64,000 bases of DNA from Firmicutes bacterium HGW-Firmicutes-1 (GCA_002841625.1 PHAG01000009.1:186001-250000); one strand, 5' to 3'; positions 17,616 to 27,460 are shown, numbered from the stretch's first letter. Numbers and translations are program-made. Notes: generated by a model from the sequence alone, not told the origin.

Positions 17616-18503
17616 TCAAAAGCTGTCTATATTTTGTTTTTCTAAAAATTCTACAAATGTCTTAGCGGCTATTGATAAAGGAACATGCGCTTTATGCACG
17701 ATACCAATTTCTCTGGAAATAGGAGTAGGAGTAATAGGAATTTCGTATAATGTACTAGAAGATAATTCTTCTTGTACAAATTCTCGGATTACACAGGCTG
17801 TTCCGATACCGATTTTTGCTAGTTCAACAAGAAAGTCCATACTTCCGATTTCAATTTCAGGCTTTAATTCAAGACCATTTCTTTTTAGAAAATCATCTAT
17901 GTAGATTCGTGTTTGATTTCCTTTATCCAGTAGCATCAGTGGATGATCTGCAAGTACTTCCAAGGGGTATTGTTCTTGTAAACAGGGGTTTTTGGTGACA
18001 AATATGTCATGAACGGTCATTAATCCGATATAATTGTAGTTTGGCTTATTCTTTGGAATACTTATGATTCCAAAATCAATGCTACATTCATCTAATAGTT
18101 CATAAGTATTTGGAGAAGACTGATTCATGATTTGAATGGAAATATTTGGGTATGCTTGATGAAATTTCTCTAAATGAGGAAAGAAAAAATATTTGCACAA
18201 AGTATTACTTATTCCAATTTTCACAACGCCTTCTTCCTTATTATTAATTCTTTCAATCATTTTTTCACCACTAATAAGGTAATTAAATGCTTTTTGGACA
18301 TACTCAAATAAAAGTTCGCCTTCACTTGTAAGTGTTACACCTTTTTGGCTTCTAACAAATAAGGTGCAATTCGTTAACTCTTCAAGTTTTTTTATTGACT
18401 TACTAACGGCTGGCTGACTTGTAAAAAGTTGATTTGCTGCATGTGTAATATTTTTGTAAGTAGCTACATAATAAAAGACTTTATAAAGATCGGTGTGTAA
18501 CAT
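17616..18503 (-). CDS. LysR family transcriptional regulator
   Basis: 295 residues. N-terminal winged helix-turn-helix (YKVFYYVATYKNITHAANQL, SQPAVSKSIKKLEE) and a LysR substrate-binding domain after residue ~90. Start set at the ATG at 18503 because GGAGG lies 7 bases upstream; a longer form starting at 18539 would include that site. Divergently transcribed from leuC with 130 bases between, the classic arrangement for a LysR activator of the neighbouring operon. It is therefore probably a regulator of leuCD, with a pathway intermediate as coinducer; both points are inferred from context. Confidence 0.92.
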   Translation of the reverse strand: MLHTDLYKVFYYVATYKNITHAANQLFTSQPAVSKSIKKLEELTNCTLFVRSQKGVTLTSEGELLFEYVQKAFNYLISGEKMIERINNKEEGVVKIGISNTLCKYFFFPHLEKFHQAYPNISIQIMNQSSPNTYELLDECSIDFGIISIPKNKPNYNYIGLMTVHDIFVTKNPCLQEQYPLEVLADHPLMLLDKGNQTRIYIDDFLKRNGLELKPEIEIGSMDFLVELAKIGIGTACVIREFVQEELSSSTLYEIPITPTPISREIGIVHKAHVPLSIAAKTFVEFLEKQNIDSF

Positions 18504-18543
18504 ATCATAACCTCCAGGAATGGAAAACATAATAAACATGTAC

Positions 18544-18594
18544 TTTTCATATTAACACTTTTAGTATACAATAGATATATAAAATGAATATATC
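18544..18594 (+). promoter_or_regulatory. Possible leuC promoter and LysR operator
   Basis: TTTTCA and TACAAT with a 17-bp spacer, followed by the inverted repeat GATATAT-N7-ATATATC at 18574-18594, whose size resembles a LysR T-N11-A box. The region is very AT-rich, so chance is a real alternative. Confidence 0.35.
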
Positions 18595-18633
18595 ATAACT
18601 TTAATAAGCAATCAAATTGTAAGGAGAAAAATA

Positions 18634-19920
18634 ATGGGTAAAACATTAGCTGAGAAAATTTTTGATACTCACAGAGTTAACATGCCGTTTCCAGATACGC
18701 ATGTTTTAAAACTAGACAGGGTATTCTGTCATGAAATCACCACGCCAATTGCTATCACAGATCTTATGGCAAGAGGAATGGATAGGGTTTTTGATCCTAC
18801 AAAAATAAAAGCAGTCATTGATCATGTAACACCAGCAAAAGACTCTAAAACCGCCGAACAGGGCAAGATACTACGCGATTGGGCTAAAAGACATGATATA
18901 AAAGATTTCTTCGATATTGGAAGAAATGGTGTTTGTCATGTTATATTTCCAGAAAAAGGATTTGTTCGCCCAGGTTACACGATTATTATGGGAGACTCTC
19001 ACACATGTACACATGGTGCATTTGGAGCTTTTGCTGCAGGAGTAGGAAGTACCGACCTTGAAGTAGGAATATTGAAAGGGGTATGTGCATTCCACTTCCC
19101 TAAAACAATAAAAATTGTACTTAATGGTAGCTTAAAGCCAGGTGTTTATGCAAAGGACTTGGTGCTTTTTATTATTAAAGAACTCACTGTAAATGGTGCA
19201 ACCAATATGGTTATTGAATTTACAGGACCGGTTGTGGATGCTATGTCCATGGAATCCCGTATGACGTTGTGTAATATGGCAATTGAAGCCGGAGGTACTT
19301 CTGGTGTTTGCTATCCTGATATGACGACTGTTGAATACTTATGGGAATTTATTAAAGAAGAATTTAATTCAAAAGAAGAAGCTTTGAAAGAGTATTCAAA
19401 ATGGGTTTCGGATGCGGATGCTTCCTATGAAAAAATATGCGAATATGATGTTTCTAATTTAGAACCAATGGTTACTTTTGGATTTAAACCGGACCAAGTA
19501 AAATCTGTTGAAGAAATGGCTGGTACGAAGGTAGATCAGATTTATATTGGAAGTTGTACGAATGGAAGAATAGAAGATTTGAGAATAGCTGCAAATATCC
19601 TTAAGGGTAAAAAAATTAGTGATCATGTTCGTGCGATCGTGAGCCCTGCGACGCCTGCTATTTATACCATGGCCTTAAAGGAAGGAATTATTGAGATTTT
19701 CCAAGACGCAGGTTTTTGCGTTACAAATCCAACCTGTGGAGCGTGCCTTGGTATGAGTAACGGAGTTCTAGCAGAAGGTGAAGCCTGTGCTTCGACAACG
19801 AACCGTAATTTTAATGGTAGAATGGGAAAAGGTGGTACGGTTCATCTAATGAGTCCTGCAACTGCTGCAGCTACAGCAATTGAAGGGAAAATAACAAATT
19901 CTGAAATTTATAATGCGTAG
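18634..19920 (+). CDS. leuC: 3-isopropylmalate dehydratase large subunit (HACN/archaeal type)
   Basis: 428 residues, the short LeuC/HacA-type length. Aconitase-superfamily signatures: DHVTPAKD, MGDSHTCTHGAFGAFAAGVGSTD, IGSCTNGR, and the third cluster cysteines in NPTCGACLGM. With LeuD it binds a [4Fe-4S] cluster and isomerises 2-isopropylmalate to 3-isopropylmalate; the same class acts on citramalate in the CimA route. Ribosome site AAGGAG. leuD follows after 15 bases. Closely related enzymes such as 2,3-dimethylmalate dehydratase cannot be fully excluded, but CimA and LeuB nearby favour LeuC. Confidence 0.93.
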   Translation: MGKTLAEKIFDTHRVNMPFPDTHVLKLDRVFCHEITTPIAITDLMARGMDRVFDPTKIKAVIDHVTPAKDSKTAEQGKILRDWAKRHDIKDFFDIGRNGVCHVIFPEKGFVRPGYTIIMGDSHTCTHGAFGAFAAGVGSTDLEVGILKGVCAFHFPKTIKIVLNGSLKPGVYAKDLVLFIIKELTVNGATNMVIEFTGPVVDAMSMESRMTLCNMAIEAGGTSGVCYPDMTTVEYLWEFIKEEFNSKEEALKEYSKWVSDADASYEKICEYDVSNLEPMVTFGFKPDQVKSVEEMAGTKVDQIYIGSCTNGRIEDLRIAANILKGKKISDHVRAIVSPATPAIYTMALKEGIIEIFQDAGFCVTNPTCGACLGMSNGVLAEGEACASTTNRNFNGRMGKGGTVHLMSPATAAATAIEGKITNSEIYNA

Positions 19921-19935
19921 TACTGGAGGGAAAAA

Positions 19936-20460
19936 ATGAAAAATTTTAGCGGAAAAGTTTTATTTTTAGATAGAAGTGATATCAATACCGATGAAATCAT
20001 ACCGGCAAAATATCTTACTGAAATTACTAAAGAGGCATTAAAACCTAATTTATTAGAAGATCTGTCTCTTCCAGGATTTAATAACAGTAAGGATATTCAT
20101 GATAAAGTTGTTATTGTAACAAGAGAAAATTTTGGTTGCGGCTCATCTAGGGAACATGCTCCTTGGGCTTTGGAAGTGAATGGGATCAATGTTGTTTTAG
20201 CTGAAAACTTTGCAAGGATTTTTAGACAGAATATGTACAATTGCGGAATGTTCGCGATAGAATTGTCTAGAGATAAGATTGAGTATCTTTTTAGTAACTA
20301 CTCAGGTAAAGATACATCAATAACGATTGATATTGACAGAGATAAAATTGTTGTATCATCAGCAGATCAATCAGAAGAGATTGATTTCAGTGTAGGCGAG
20401 TTTGATAAGACACTGGTTAAAGAAGGTGGATGGGTCGGTTATGCCGATAAACATTATTAA
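19936..20460 (+). CDS. leuD: 3-isopropylmalate dehydratase small subunit
   Basis: 174 residues, the swivel subunit of the dehydratase. Visible motifs are DRSDINTDEIIPAKYL, which shapes substrate choice in this family, and NFGCGSSREHAPWAL, the substrate-binding loop. Translated right after leuC. Immediately downstream (11 bases past the stop) homology to a serine recombinase begins abruptly, which marks an old recombination breakpoint at the end of this operon. Confidence 0.94.
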   Translation: MKNFSGKVLFLDRSDINTDEIIPAKYLTEITKEALKPNLLEDLSLPGFNNSKDIHDKVVIVTRENFGCGSSREHAPWALEVNGINVVLAENFARIFRQNMYNCGMFAIELSRDKIEYLFSNYSGKDTSITIDIDRDKIVVSSADQSEEIDFSVGEFDKTLVKEGGWVGYADKHY

Positions 20461-20470
20461 TAAGTAATTC

Positions 20471-21328
20471 ATAAAGGGAGAAAAATACTACGGTGAACTG
20501 TTGCAACAAAAAACAGTCACCGTAGATTTTTTATCCCATAAAAGAGTTACTAATCGAAACTATTCTGACCAATATCTAGTAGAAGACAATCATGTTCCAA
20601 TAGTTTCAAGAGAAGTGTGGGATGCGGTTCAAAAGGAAAAAGAGAAAAGGGCTTTAGCTAAAAACAATGTTATCGGTGATCGAGGAAAGTATACAAGCAA
20701 ATATCCTTTCAGTGGGAAAATTATATGTGGGGATTGTGGTGCAAAATTCAAGAGAAGGCAATGGAACAGCAAGAATACGAGCAAAAAAAATGTTTGGCAA
20801 TGTACCACGTATATAAATGAGGGAAAAGATGCTTGTCATATGAAGGCTATCGATGAAAAAGTTCTTGAGCAAGCTTTCGTTGACTGGTTCAACGAATTAT
20901 ATAAGGATAGGGTTAAGGTGGTTGATACCATGAAGAAAAATATTGAAGATGTAATAAAGAATTTAAATATTGGAATTGATGCTGAAAAGCTTGAGGATGA
21001 AATCGAGAAAGTCAAGGATGATATAAAGCAGTTAGTTAATTTTAGAATGACTGGCGATATTGATATTGAGGTTTATCAAGAAGAAAATAAGAGGTTAAAC
21101 GCGGTATTGAATAATCTCAGAAGTCAAAGAGATGTTGTAAGTTTAGACGAAGATAGAAAAAATGAAATGAGAAGGCAAATTGAAGAGATTGAGCTTGTTC
21201 TTGGTATAAGGGACGGATTATTAACTGAGTTTGATGGTGAGTTATTTGGAGCTTTGGTTGAGAGGATTGAAATAGGGGAAGGAGGGGAGATTGGATTTGA
21301 ATTACTTGAAATAATAAAACATACCTAA
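20471..21328 (+). pseudogene. Large serine recombinase remnant, catalytic domain missing
   Basis: About 285 codons remain open. The visible part starts in the recombinase domain (KYYGELLQQKTVTVDFLSHK), followed by the zinc beta-ribbon (CGDCG then CTTYINEGKDAC) and a long coiled coil. The N-terminal resolvase domain with its catalytic serine is absent; the sequence begins 11 bases after leuD with no ribosome site, although a TTG at 20501 could serve as a start. Such enzymes drive integration of phages and conjugative transposons. No other phage or transposon genes remain, so this is a scar of a lost element. Confidence 0.88.
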
Positions 21329-21578
21329 AGTGATTAAATAAAATATTTAAAAACCAACTTGTAAAATAAAGAGGCATAATGTATAATCGTGTAATATATA
21401 TAGAGTAATTTCGAGGGCGAGAAAAAAGACATTAAGATTAGTTGAAATTTATAGTAAGTTTATGTTATTGAGAGAATATCCCTCGGTACAGACAAGATTT
21501 GTTTGTTAAATAATAGACGAACAGTTCTTGGCTTTGTATTCGAGGTATTTTTATATTTACAAGAGAAGGATGGATAAA
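21329..21578. other. Intergenic, upstream of the response regulator-Rhs fusion
   Basis: No gene seen. AT-rich; contains the ribosome site AGAAGGATG used by the next gene. A promoter cannot be picked confidently. Confidence 0.4.
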
Positions 21579-24500
21579 ATGGGGAAAATTTTAATTGTTG
21601 AAGATGAAGTATACATTCGCGAAGGGTTAGTGAAAATTGTTAAAAATATTGATGAGGAGCTTGAGGTTTATGTGACTGGAGCAGCCGCAGAGGCTTTAAG
21701 AATATCTGAGACTGAAAAAATAGATGTTTTTATATTAGACATACAGTTAGAAGATTACTCGGGCTTAATACTTGCAGAGCAAATAAGGAAAATGGATATA
21801 TATAAATTAACACCAATTATATTTGTTACAGGAGATAATTGTAATGAGATTAAAGCATATAGAAATATTCATTGTTATACTTATATTTTTAAACCATTTA
21901 AAAAAGAAGTAGTAATTAAAGTATTTAAAGATGTTATTACCAATGGAATTATTGAAAAACAACCAGATTCAAAAATAATTATTAAGGAAAAAGGTTTTAA
22001 CTATGTGATTTATCAAGAAGATATAATCTATGTTGAGGCTATGAATAATGACTTATTAATTAAAACATGTTATGAAGAATTTGATATTAAAAAATGTTCG
22101 TTATCAAAGCTTTCAAAGCAGCTTGATGATAAAAAATTTAAGCTGCTAAGTGAAATTGCAAATAAGTTTGAGTATCAGATTGATGAATCAAAAGTTGGAG
22201 AATTTATTGATTTTAGGCTTGTAGAAATCGATGCTGAAGGTAAAGAAACATTCTCCTACATATCAACACTTCAAAGAACAAATAATGGTTTTGAAAGAAT
22301 GGTTAGAGATGATGATGGAGACAAAATTCCTAATGGTTATGAGATTTGGGATTTTGGTACTGATCCAATGGTAGATGATACAGATAAGGATGGAATACCG
22401 GATGGGTATGAAATTTTAACATTGGGTACAGATCCATTAATTTTTAATAATCCAAAAGAAGATTTAGATAATGATGGGATAACTAATATTGATGAATATA
22501 AAAATGGTACCGATCCAAGATCTAAAGATAGTGATTTTGATGGACTCTCAGATTATGATGAACTAGTTAAGTATAATTCGAATCCAAATAAATCAGATAG
22601 TGATAAAGATGGAATCAATGACTTTGATGAATTTAGTAATAAAAAGAAAAAAACATATTATGGATTTGAAGAGGTTGAAGGTTTTTATGATATAACTATT
22701 GTACATACAGGTGATCCAGCAATTTTAGAATACACATATAATTATCTTACCAATACTGTAGGTTATGTAAGATATGCAAATAATCTTATTATAAACTACC
22801 TATATGACACAAATAATAATCCAATTGCAATAATTTCTAATGAGAATAATAATATTAATGTCATTAATTATAGCTATGAAGATGGAAAAGTAGATTCTGT
22901 TAATACCAATGGAAATAGTTATTTCATAGATTATGATTCTAAAGGAAAAGTGAAAAAAATAAACATTGGCAATCAAGAACTAGTTGATTATTCTTATGAT
23001 GGGGATATGCTTAAGAAGATTAATCATGGGAATGGATCAAGCTTAGATTATGAATTCAATGGAAACAATAAGATTACTTCAATATCAGAAAATGGTAAAG
23101 TAAAGACAACATGGGAATATGATGAAGATGACTAAGTAACTAAACAGATTGATAAAGATGTTGTTTATGACTATACCTATGATGAAAATGGAGAAGTAGT
23201 AGCAATTACAACAAATACTGGTTTAGAAATTAAAACAGAAAATAGGGAAGATGGTTATACATTGGATTACACCATTAATGGTGAAACAATATCTCAATAT
23301 GTTGACATAGATCCTGTTAGCGGTAATAGGAAATTAGTCATGTCAAATGGAATCTGTGTCGATACGATTAAAACAGATAAAGAGATTAATAGTTCGATAA
23401 AGTATAATAATAAAGAGATAATATCTCAAACATATAAAATCGAAAATGATCATATCGCTAATGTATCACACAATAATAATGATATTAGTTATAACTATGA
23501 TGTTATGGGAAATATGACTAATTTAATTGAAAATGGTATAGAAATGGAACATTATGAATATGATTTGAAGGGACAACTAGTAAGAGTTGATAGCAGATAT
23601 ACTAATACAACTGTTTTGCATGAGTATGATAAGGGCGGAAATATACTTAAAAAAGTTGAATATAAATACACAAATAGTACTCCCACAGACGTTATAAACG
23701 AAGATATATTTGAATATAATGATGAAAATTGGAAAGATAAATTAACATCGTATAATGGGGAAACATTCACATACGATCAAAACGGAAATGTACTGAATTA
23801 CAAGGAAGGATTTTCTTTTGAGTGGGATAATGGTAAGATGCTCTCACAAGCGGTTAATAGTGAATACAATATTATGTATAACTATAATAGCAATGGGCTT
23901 CGTACTGAAAAAGAAATTAATGGTAATAAAACTATATACTATTATGATGGCAATAAAATAATTAAAGAATCAAATGATGAGTACGAAATATTATATATGT
24001 ATGATTCGGCAGGAAATATTATAGGTATGAATTATGAAAATAATATATACTTTTTTGAAAAGAATGTACAAAATGATATTATTGGTATTTATAATCAATC
24101 AGGTAAAAAAGTTGTTTCATATATATATGATAGTTGGGGTAAATTGGTGAAGATGGATGGAGAGATGGCTTCTACAATTGGAGAAATTAATCCATTTAGA
24201 TATAGAGGATACTATTATGATAGTGAAACGGGATTATATTATTTGCAAAGTAGGTATTATGATCCTGAAATTTGCAGATTTATTAGTTCAGATACTGTAT
24301 TTGATTTAGGGTGTGGATTGTCAAGTTATAATATTTTCCAATATTGCGGTAACAACCCCATAAATAAAGTGGATCCTACAGGGCAATGGGTTGTTAGCGT
24401 GGGAGTAGAGTTTAAAGCTGCATGTGTATTTGGTTTATTTATGAGCTTACAAGTTAGTATGGATCAAAGTTTAAATGGAAATCTAACTTATACAGTAGGC

Positions 24501-24944
24501 CCCGTTGTAATGATTAATGCTAGTATAAGTTTTGCTGGATTTGTATGTTTTTATCCATCTTTCACCCAAGTTAGTCAAGTTCTTGGTTGGGCTTTTTCTA
24601 CTGGAGTATCATGGGCTGTAGGAGCGTATGGTGGCGTTAGCTTTGGGTTCAATATTGCGGCTAATAATATTTACTCAAGCTATTGTGTAAGTTTAGGAGT
24701 TGGTACCTCGCTTGCGCCGATACCAACAATCTATGTACAGGCAGGTCAGACAAAGCTACTTAAGACTTTTAATGTATTATCTTTACTAAATAGCCTTGGA
24801 CTCGGTCAGAGTTTGTCATATAACAATCAAGGTACAGTACTATATATAAAAAAATCCGGATCTAATTATATAGATATATATAATAATAAGTTTGATAAGA
24901 AGATTAGAATCTATAACTCCAAAGATATTAAAGTAACAAGTTAA
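21579..24944 (+). pseudogene. Response regulator (receiver-LytTR) fused to an Rhs/YD-repeat protein, with an in-frame TAA
   Basis: One frame runs 1121 codons from ATG 21579 (after AGAAGGA) to 24944, broken only by TAA at 23133-23135 (codon 519). Residues 1-125 are a receiver domain (ILIVEDE, phospho-Asp in VFILDIQLED, Lys in YIFKPFKK). Residues ~128-190 are the first half of a LytTR DNA-binding domain. The sequence then switches to thrombospondin-type-3-like Ca-binding repeats (DDDGDKIPNGYE, DKDGIPDGYE), then YD repeats, the Rhs core ending (RYRGYYYDSETGLYYLQSRYYDPE .. NPINKVDPTGQW split here for length), and a ~185-residue Gly-rich hydrophobic tail. A cytoplasmic regulator joined to an exported wall-type protein, with no signal peptide, suggests a deletion fusion. 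The second part has no ribosome site of its own. Probably non-functional as a whole. Confidence 0.85.
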
Positions 24945-25077
24945 TCAAATGGAAACAATCTACTATTTGAGGTTTAGATAATATAAAACCTTATATGTTA
25001 TCTATAGTTTGTATATAACTAATATCGACTTCTAATATAGTATTGAATAATTTATATCGTTTTTATGGAGGAGGATT

Positions 25078-25737
25078 ATGAAAAAAGCTTTATTTATAAC
25101 AACTAATATTATAGCAATAGCTTTAATTATTTTTGGAGGTATTGGATATTTAAGTAATTTAATACAGGCAATTAATTATGATAATATAGGTCATAATAAG
25201 TATTATGAACAAAAGCCTTTGAATGATCAACAAGGGTTTGCCGTTGATAGTAGTGGTAATATTTATATGGGAACTATGGAATTTTCTGGGATCCAAGTAT
25301 ATGATGGAAATGGCAAGTTTTTGTATGGCATGTCCTTTCCTACTGGATGGGGAGGATATTTTGATTATTTTATAGATGATAAGGAATTACTGCACGTGCT
25401 ATTACACAGATCATTACAAGAGTATACAATATTTAATGGAGAAGTTGTTGGGAAAACTGATAATATTAATCTTGAGGAAAGAACGGGTATATTTGAATCA
25501 AAAAAATCTAATTCTATTTCTAGACCAAATGGACTAACATATATCAAAAGTTCAAGAAAAACAATAGATATAATTGAGAATTCGGAATTTATTAAACAAG
25601 TAAAATTAGATACACCGATTTGGCCACTTTCAGTCACCACTTTTTTTATGATTAATGCGTTTGGGTTTTTAATGTTAGCACTCCTCCATAGAAGGCTATT
25701 CAAACTTAAAGGATATAAAAAGATGAATGGAAAGTGA
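25078..25737 (+). CDS. Small two-TM protein with a propeller-like segment; possible immunity protein
   Basis: 219 residues, not recognised as a named family. A hydrophobic segment at ~5-27 and another at ~183-203 flank a ~150-residue region that contains repeat-like strands (GFAVDSSGNIYMGT, IQVYDGNGKFLYGM) resembling NHL/six-bladed propeller blades. Excellent ribosome site GGAGGAGGATT. It lies 133 bases after the Rhs-core gene. In polymorphic toxin loci the gene after the variable tip usually encodes the immunity protein, and membrane-acting tips are paired with membrane proteins, so immunity is a reasonable inference; nothing in the protein itself proves it. Confidence 0.7.
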   Translation: MKKALFITTNIIAIALIIFGGIGYLSNLIQAINYDNIGHNKYYEQKPLNDQQGFAVDSSGNIYMGTMEFSGIQVYDGNGKFLYGMSFPTGWGGYFDYFIDDKELLHVLLHRSLQEYTIFNGEVVGKTDNINLEERTGIFESKKSNSISRPNGLTYIKSSRKTIDIIENSEFIKQVKLDTPIWPLSVTTFFMINAFGFLMLALLHRRLFKLKGYKKMNGK

Positions 25738-25808
25738 AAGCAATAATATTAGAGATTATTAGTAATGATTGTTAAAAGTGAGTTGAATAATTTAGTTTAG
25801 TTCAATCT

Positions 25809-25840
25809 ACCCCCTCTTTGATAAAAGGAGGGGGTTTAGT
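25809..25840 (+). terminator. Terminator-like hairpin after the membrane protein gene
   Basis: ACCCCCTC and GAGGGGGT form a perfect 8-bp stem; the T-tract that follows is weak (TTTAGTT). Confidence 0.6.
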
Positions 25841-26246
25841 TGTAAGCTATTACTATGCTTTGAATAACAAAAAAGAACTGATACTATTAAACATGGGGAG
25901 GAGTGTTATTACTCCAGCCAACCACTGATTACTATTATTAACAATTTAGTATTAGAAAAACAAAGAGTCTCTTTTGTAGGGGCTTAGCTTTTGGAAAATG
26001 CAGTTATTCTATCTTTCTGTTAGAAACACATCTAGTCATATAAAACTTAACCTATTATCTATACTCTAGGTATGGACAAGTAACTATAAGAATTATAGCA
26101 CTATTGCTGTCTCCACCCACCCTGTCATTGGAAACATATTGTATTTTTTTGACTCTCTGCATCAATGCATAAATATCAAAAAATATTAGAATCAAATATT
26201 TCGTTGAATATAATTAACGCAAAATCGACAACACATGAAAATATAT
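25841..26246. other. Long intergenic region without a recognisable gene
   Basis: About 400 bases with frequent stops in all frames; no RNA gene or promoter that I can support. It is bounded on the right by the dispersed repeats. Confidence 0.5.
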
Positions 26247-26297
26247 CACAACTATAAGTTCAGATAATAAACAATGTATAAAAAACACCTCGTTCAA
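26247..26297. repeat. Dispersed repeat shared with 29197-29247
   Basis: ACAACTATAAGTTCAGATAA and the following GTATAAAAAACACCTC align with ACAACGATAAGTCCAAGTAA and GTATAAAAACCACCTC at 29197-29247. The second copy is attached to the feoB terminator, so this one looks like a displaced terminator or 3'-flank fragment. Confidence 0.65.
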
Positions 26298-26309
26298 AAA
26301 GAAATAGTG

Positions 26310-26475
26310 AACAGTCACTTTTCTCTTATCCTGTGTTAAGAAAATTCCTCCACGAACCTCTTATTGAGAGTACTAAGATCAATTGGAGGTTTTTCATTGC
26401 CTTAGTTATAGAGCTTTCCATATTTCAACCCGTGTGATGACCATAATTTGAATTTAATTTCTACTATGTTTTTAA
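26310..26475 (+). repeat. Second copy of the dispersed repeat found at 17143-17310
   Basis: Collinear with 17150-17310 over ~150 bases at roughly 70% identity by eye (GAACCTCTTATTGAG, GGAGGTTTTTC, GAGCTTTCCATATTTC, AATTTGAATTTAATTTC). ACCTC/GAGGT followed by TTTTT again makes a terminator-like hairpin. Confidence 0.75.
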
Positions 26476-26538
26476 AGTGAAAAAATGTATAATGAAAAAG
26501 AATATGAAAAAATGATAGTATTTATATATATAATTATT

Positions 26539-26551
26539 TGTACCAAGTACA
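26539..26551. promoter_or_regulatory. Possible operator upstream of the ribbon-helix-helix gene
   Basis: TGTAC-CAA-GTACA, a perfect 5-bp inverted repeat 68 bases before the start of a DNA-binding protein that could autoregulate. Prediction only. Confidence 0.3.
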
Positions 26552-26618
26552 GGATTAGAGATAAACAAGTAAGCTTGAAATAATAGTAGACATCAATATA
26601 ATGAATGGGGAAGGATTG

Positions 26619-27176
26619 ATGAAAATGAAACAGGATAAAAATGAAAGATTAGTGCTTAGAGTAACACCAGGTCTTAAACAAAGCATCGAAGAGCTGGCAC
26701 AAAAGCAAAACATGAGTGTATCTGAGCTTATAAGAAAAGTGTTAGAAGATGTTGTGTGTAAAAAACAGAAAGAAATCGAACAATGTGTTTTAATGATTAA
26801 TACGATTGCAGAGCATATCAATCATTTGTTGGAGCAAATGGTTTTTGTTGGTAATCCAAAGGATATCAGTAGGATTACAAAGGAAGTGAGGGATTATAGG
26901 AAGATATCCTATTCACATCAATCAAAAGCGATTGAAATAATAATGGAAGAGAAAGCTTTGAAGGATACTAAAATACAATCACTTAAAAGTATTTTGGACA
27001 ATGATTCTAAAATACTCAGTGATTATCTTGAAAAGTCAGGTGACGATCTTAAGAGTTTAAAAGATTATGGAATTATTCAAGATCGAACTGATATTCTAGA
27101 AGAGCAATTATGGAATTCTACTTACAAACTTTACAAGTATTTATGCGGCAAATATTTCACCACACAAAATTTATAA
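26619..27176 (+). CDS. Ribbon-helix-helix (CopG/Arc-like) DNA-binding protein with coiled-coil tail
   Basis: 185 residues. Residues ~7-45 fit the ribbon-helix-helix fold: a short basic strand (RLVLRVTPGLKQSIEEL) then a helix-turn-helix pair (QNMSVSELIRKVLEDVV). The rest is mostly helical and charged (for example KALKDTKIQSLKSILDND), suggesting a coiled coil for oligomerisation or a partner. Start set at ATG 26619, 7 bases after GGGAAGG; upstream in-frame starts precede this site. Such N-terminal domains occur in plasmid partition, mobilisation accessory (MobC-like) and antitoxin proteins; no partner gene is adjacent, so function is unassigned. Lies in the repeat-rich accessory patch. Confidence 0.75.
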   Translation: MKMKQDKNERLVLRVTPGLKQSIEELAQKQNMSVSELIRKVLEDVVCKKQKEIEQCVLMINTIAEHINHLLEQMVFVGNPKDISRITKEVRDYRKISYSHQSKAIEIIMEEKALKDTKIQSLKSILDNDSKILSDYLEKSGDDLKSLKDYGIIQDRTDILEEQLWNSTYKLYKYLCGKYFTTQNL

Positions 27177-27295
27177 TAAGCAACACAAGCTTCGATGTTG
27201 GGTCAAAGTAGAGAAAATTATCATAAATATAATCGAGAGATTGGCATTCAAACAGAAAGAAAACAATGCTAATCTTCTTTTTTTACATAAACACT

Positions 27296-27344
27296 GTCAT
27301 ACGAATGTATGACTATTGATATAACAAAAAAACCGTGATATAAT
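27296..27344 (+). promoter_or_regulatory. Promoter with palindromic operator, upstream of the Ntn hydrolase gene
   Basis: TTGATA (27316-27321) and TATAAT (27339-27344) with a 17-bp spacer. The perfect 7-bp inverted repeat GTCATAC-GAAT-GTATGAC (27296-27313) abuts the -35 box, where an activator or repressor would bind. Confidence 0.6.
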
Positions 27345-27460
27345 CAAGATACTTTAACTTGATTCATACAGATGAAATGAACTTTGAAAATTCTATATGA
27401 TTATACAATGAAATCCAATAGTAAGATTGACATTACCATTTATAAAAGGAGAAATAGAAA

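Noticed and set aside
17530-17904. 124-codon plus-strand frame over the LysR gene
   Set aside because: Lies antisense to a well-supported LysR protein; no promoter or protein similarity.
20471-25737. Prophage or intact integrative element
   Set aside because: Only a headless recombinase is present; no structural, replication or mobilisation genes and no clear attachment repeats.
25841-26246. Missed small gene in the long gap after the membrane protein
   Set aside because: Stops are frequent in all frames and no ribosome site precedes any usable start.
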